Assembly: GCA_003529305.1 (NCBI GenBank)
Contig: DPWC01000132.1
Coordinates: 1-7,092 of the forward strand
DNA from: Actinomycetota bacterium
GTDB taxonomy: Bacteria; Actinomycetota; Actinomycetes; UBA12327
Length of the DNA stretch: 7,092 nucleotides
Reading direction: 5' to 3'
In this document: positions 4,814 through 7,092 of the stretch, piece after piece
How positions within the stretch are numbered: position 1 is the first letter of the stretch
How the letters are laid out: each line of letters begins with the position of its first letter
Translations under genes and position numbers: made by a program
The notes under the pieces: model-generated
What the model saw: only the letters and a program-made list of their open reading frames with translations
What the model was told of the DNA's origin: nothing
Database searches by the model: none

Positions 4814-6355
4814 ATGAGAAAAGTCTTGCGGCCGATTTTCTTTAGTGGAGTAGCTGTAGCGCTATCAGTGCTGTGCGCCTCGACAGTGGAGGCTGTCGAC
4901 AAGCCGAACATACTTGTCATCATGACAGACGATATTCCACCTCAAGACATCTCTGCCTATCACCGTGGTCTTGGCGCGGTTACGACGCCGAATATCGACA
5001 AGATTGCTGCGCAAGGCATGATGATCAGCGATTACTACGCCCAGCCGAGTTGTACGGCGGGGCGGGCAGCCTTTATCACTGGCCAGTATCCTATTCGCAC
5101 CGGCCTAACTTCGGTTGGCCAGCCAGGCTCTCCGATAGGCCTGAACAAGCAAGATCCTACGCTTGCGCAACTGCTAAAAAGCCAAGGCTATTCAACTGGG
5201 CAATTTGGCAAGAGCCACCTGGGCGACAAGAACGAATTCCTTCCTACCGTACACGGTTTCGATGAGTTTTTCGGCTTTCTCTATCATCTCAATATGATGG
5301 AAATGCCAGAACAGCCGGAATTTCCAAGAAACCCCAACTTCGCCGGGCGTCCACGCAACGTGATACATGCGCGCGCAAGCGACCGAGATGATCCGACAGA
5401 AGACGCTAGATGGGGCCGCGTTGGTAAGCAGGTAATCTCTGACGAAGGACCGCTTGATATCCAAAGAATGAAAACGTTCGATGACGAAATTCTTCAGCGT
5501 TCTCTTCAATGGATGAAGGAAAGTACTTCCTCCAAGAAGCCCTTTTTTCTTTGGGTAAACCCAACGCGAATGCATCAGAAGATTCACGTATCCAAAAAGT
5601 GGGAGGGAAAGAGCGGCCACAGCGCCTACGCGGACGCGCTATTGCAATTGGATGCGATGGTGGGCGATCTGATTGATGCGGTGGATCAACTGGGCGTCGC
5701 TCGAAATACCATTGTCCTGTTTACCTCGGACAACGGAGTGAACCTCGCGCATTGGCCAGATGCTGGAACTCCGTCTTTCCGCGGGGAAAAAGGGTTGACT
5801 TGGGACGGCGGCTTTCGGGTCCCTATGCTCGTACGCTGGCCCGGGCAAGTGCCGGCGGGACAATGGACCGGGGAACTCATGTCTTCCGAAGATTGGGTCC
5901 CAACACTTATGGCAGCCGCAGGCGTACCGGACATAAAGGCCAGGCTACTGCAGGGCGCCAAGATTGGGGACGAAGTCTTCAAAGTGCATCTTGACGGTTA
6001 TGATCAGTCCGAAATGCTGACAGGAAAAGGTCCATCGAGGAGGCGTGAGTTCTTCTTCTATGGAGAAACAGACCTCAACGCAGTGCGTGTTGACAATTGG
6101 AAGGTGCACCTAGCCATCAAGAATCAATGGATCAAGGCAGCCGAGAAAGTGCCAGGTGGCTTGCTCATTGACATCAAGCTGGACCCGTTCGAGCGCACTC
6201 CGGAAGCAGCAGGGCATTTTGACTGGATGACCGAGAAGACATGGGTGGTGCCAATTTTTGCCCCGCTCCTCGGGGAGCACATTCGCAGTCTCAAGGAGTA
6301 TCCGCCACGTCAAAGAGGCACCGGTATCGGCGCCGCGACGCTTGGCGTCGAGTAA
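4814..6355 (+). CDS. Exported type I sulfatase (arylsulfatase-like, formylglycine-dependent)
   Basis: A protein of 513 residues that should hydrolyse a sulfate ester in the periplasm. Residues 1-26 form a signal peptide: M-R-K, a hydrophobic stretch, then V-E-A before V-D-K-P-N. Metal ligands D39 and D40 lie in M-T-D-D. The active-site motif is P-S-C-T-A-G-R, with C80 converted to formylglycine and R84 at +4. K133 and H135 are in G-K-S-H-L-G-D, H254 in T-R-M-H, D306-N307 in S-D-N-G and K326 in R-G-E-K-G, so the catalytic set is complete. Then come G-G-F-R-V-P-M-L-V-R-W-P-G and the late D-N-W-K-V-H and D-P-F-E-R. The ATG at 4814 has GGTGAG 7 bases upstream. A GTG at 4802 is also possible and has its own GGTGAG. 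No formylglycine-generating enzyme lies in the window. The natural substrate is unknown. Confidence 0.95.
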   Translation: MRKVLRPIFFSGVAVALSVLCASTVEAVDKPNILVIMTDDIPPQDISAYHRGLGAVTTPNIDKIAAQGMMISDYYAQPSCTAGRAAFITGQYPIRTGLTSVGQPGSPIGLNKQDPTLAQLLKSQGYSTGQFGKSHLGDKNEFLPTVHGFDEFFGFLYHLNMMEMPEQPEFPRNPNFAGRPRNVIHARASDRDDPTEDARWGRVGKQVISDEGPLDIQRMKTFDDEILQRSLQWMKESTSSKKPFFLWVNPTRMHQKIHVSKKWEGKSGHSAYADALLQLDAMVGDLIDAVDQLGVARNTIVLFTSDNGVNLAHWPDAGTPSFRGEKGLTWDGGFRVPMLVRWPGQVPAGQWTGELMSSEDWVPTLMAAAGVPDIKARLLQGAKIGDEVFKVHLDGYDQSEMLTGKGPSRRREFFFYGETDLNAVRVDNWKVHLAIKNQWIKAAEKVPGGLLIDIKLDPFERTPEAAGHFDWMTEKTWVVPIFAPLLGEHIRSLKEYPPRQRGTGIGAATLGVE

Positions 6356-6401
6356 AGAAGAGAACTCCGAGTGTCAGGATACGGGGCTCGCTTTGCGGCC
6401 C

Positions 6402-6506
6402 ATGAGTAGAGCGGCGCTCGCGCGGCTGCTCTACGCTATACTGGCGTTGTTCTGCTCGACGCAGTTGCGCACAGGCAGCTGCGCTAACTACAGCATGAAG
6501 ATATAG
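6402..6506 (+). CDS. Doubtful 34-residue peptide with signal-like N-terminus
   Basis: The frame reads M-S-R-A-A-L-A-R-L-L-Y-A-I-L-A-L-F-C-S-T and ends in A-N-Y-S-M-K-I. That is a basic N-terminus followed by a hydrophobic core and small residues, like an export signal cut short. No ribosome site precedes the ATG, and an inverted repeat within it explains some of its composition. It might be the 5' stub of a lost exported-protein gene, or chance. Confidence 0.13.
   Translation: MSRAALARLLYAILALFCSTQLRTGSCANYSMKI
6406..6434. repeat. 7-bp inverted repeat after the sulfatase gene
   Basis: GTAGAGC and GCTCTAC are separated by 15 GC-rich bases, and up to three more inner pairs are possible, including one G-T. 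It starts 51 bp past the sulfatase stop. No T-run follows on the plus strand. It may be a weak or factor-dependent terminator, and it sits inside the short frame 6402-6506. Confidence 0.3.
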
Positions 6507-6732
6507 CCAACGAGAGTGCTGCGGTTTGCGGACTGTCGCTGATAAGGCTGGACGGCCGTCTCAGGGTAAGAGGCCGGGCCACTTTTAGGGATGGGGTCAG
6601 CAAGCAGTTGCCTGATCTTCCTCTCCGGCCAGAAGCGCGGCGTGGTCGGTATCGTGGATTGCGGCCTGTCTCGTTTCTCTCTGGATAGCGATGAACCGGA
6701 ACTCCGTTTTCCCTCAAGATCCCAAATCTGTA

Positions 6733-7092
6733 TCAGTGGTCCTGATGCCGGACACTTTTTTGGGGCGGGAACTGTAAGTTGACGCCGACAAAGATTTGAA
6801 AAAGCGGCTTGTCATCGCTTGTTCTAACTACAGAGAACTGCGGCTCGACATAAAAGTTAAGTACGTTTCCATTTTCTAGCGGCATCACCCGACCAATGCC
6901 GAAGCCTATGGGCAGCACAGTGCTATCGCGCACGAGATCGGCCATCATAATGCCGGTCGAGCGCAAATAGAACCCATGGGCCAAATTGCCGAATATGAAG
7001 GGTTGGGCTGTAATCGATCGCGAACTGCCGTCGACCACCTGCTGATACGATACAAGGCCGCCAAGCAGACCCCAACTAAATGGTGCGCTGAT
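6733..7092 (-). CDS. Probable outer-membrane beta-barrel protein, neuromedin-U-like type (3' part, 5' end outside window)
   Basis: The frame is open to the right edge, so the start lies outside; 119 C-terminal residues are visible. They show alternating polar and hydrophobic strands with turns: P-F-S-W-G-L-L-G-G-L-V-S-Y-Q-Q near the edge, then A-Q-P-F-I-F-G-N-L, L-P-I-G-F-G-I-G-R-V, N-F-Y-V-E-P-Q-F-S-V, and finally P-L-F-Q-I-F-V-G-V-N-L-Q-F-P. This matches the C-terminal layout of proteobacterial proteins often labelled 'neuromedin U' or 'transporter', where 'P.nlG..kv...g..v......Y.v......p.w..r.....lFP' closes a barrel. Here 12 polar residues (P-Q-K-S-V-R-H-Q-D-H at the end) extend past the usual final F-P. 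It converges on the sulfatase. The family call rests on pattern memory; the function of the family is not established. Confidence 0.6.
   Translation of the reverse strand: MSAPFSWGLLGGLVSYQQVVDGSSRSITAQPFIFGNLAHGFYLRSTGIMMADLVRDSTVLPIGFGIGRVMPLENGNVLNFYVEPQFSVVRTSDDKPLFQIFVGVNLQFPPQKSVRHQDH

Larger units (their letters stand above)
6356..6732. other. Intergenic region downstream of the sulfatase, 377 bp
   Basis: No convincing gene. It contains a 34-codon frame with a signal-like start (6402-6506), a 7-bp inverted repeat (6406-6434) and several mutually overlapping open frames between 6488 and 6782 on both strands. None of these has a recognisable domain or ribosome site. No clear intrinsic terminator is seen between the sulfatase and the convergent barrel-protein gene, where a bidirectional one would be expected. 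Confidence 0.45.

Noticed and set aside
5192..5620. 142-codon minus-strand frame inside the sulfatase
   Set aside because: It is antisense to conserved sulfatase motifs, has no ribosome site or family resemblance, and is best explained as a shadow.
1..7092. CRISPR array, rRNA or tRNA genes, intact insertion sequence
   Set aside because: No regularly spaced identical repeats, no tRNA-like cloverleaf or rRNA signature, and no intact transposase was seen. The three-copy repeat at 2632-3220 is too diverged and unevenly spaced for CRISPR.

Overview
The window looks like chromosomal or accessory DNA of a Gram-negative bacterium, most likely a proteobacterium. It is mid-GC. Three products carry Sec-type signal peptides or outer-membrane-barrel features, and the proteins belong to families common in soil and aquatic Proteobacteria. 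The genus cannot be fixed from the sequence. I see no rRNA, tRNA, CRISPR array or intact mobile element.

Layout, left to right. Positions 1-161 (minus) hold a decayed tyrosine-recombinase fragment with an in-frame stop. Positions 230-1006 (minus) encode a four-helix membrane protein of the DUF4239 type. A 440-bp divergent intergenic region follows, with a strong hairpin and a short open frame that ends 3 bp before the next gene. Positions 1447-2523 (+) encode an exported Ntn-hydrolase of the penicillin V acylase / choloylglycine hydrolase family. Positions 2524-3280 hold no intact gene. They contain a 14-bp perfect palindrome, a 9-bp-stem hairpin, three diverged copies of a 30-43-bp repeat, and a 106-codon coding-like minus-strand frame without a start codon, probably a broken gene. 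Positions 3281-4528 (+) encode a concentrative nucleoside transporter (CNT/NupC family) with an altered nucleobase-recognition motif. Positions 4814-6355 (+) encode an exported type I (formylglycine) sulfatase with a C-T-A-G-R active-site motif. Positions 6356-6732 hold no convincing gene. Positions 6733-7092 (minus) are the 3' end of a probable outer-membrane beta-barrel protein of the neuromedin-U-like type, running off the right edge.

How the genes may work together. The acylase, transporter and sulfatase all face the same way and fit a scavenging role: hydrolysis of an amide and of a sulfate ester outside the cytoplasm, and uptake of a small polar solute. The gaps between them (757 and 285 bp) are too large to assume one operon, so this link is inference. 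The remnants at both ends and in the middle suggest a region shaped by insertion and decay. The most unusual observations are the triplicated repeat with the start-less frame at 2516-3220, the changed substrate motif of the transporter, and the overlapping lipobox and Ntn-nucleophile layout of the acylase.
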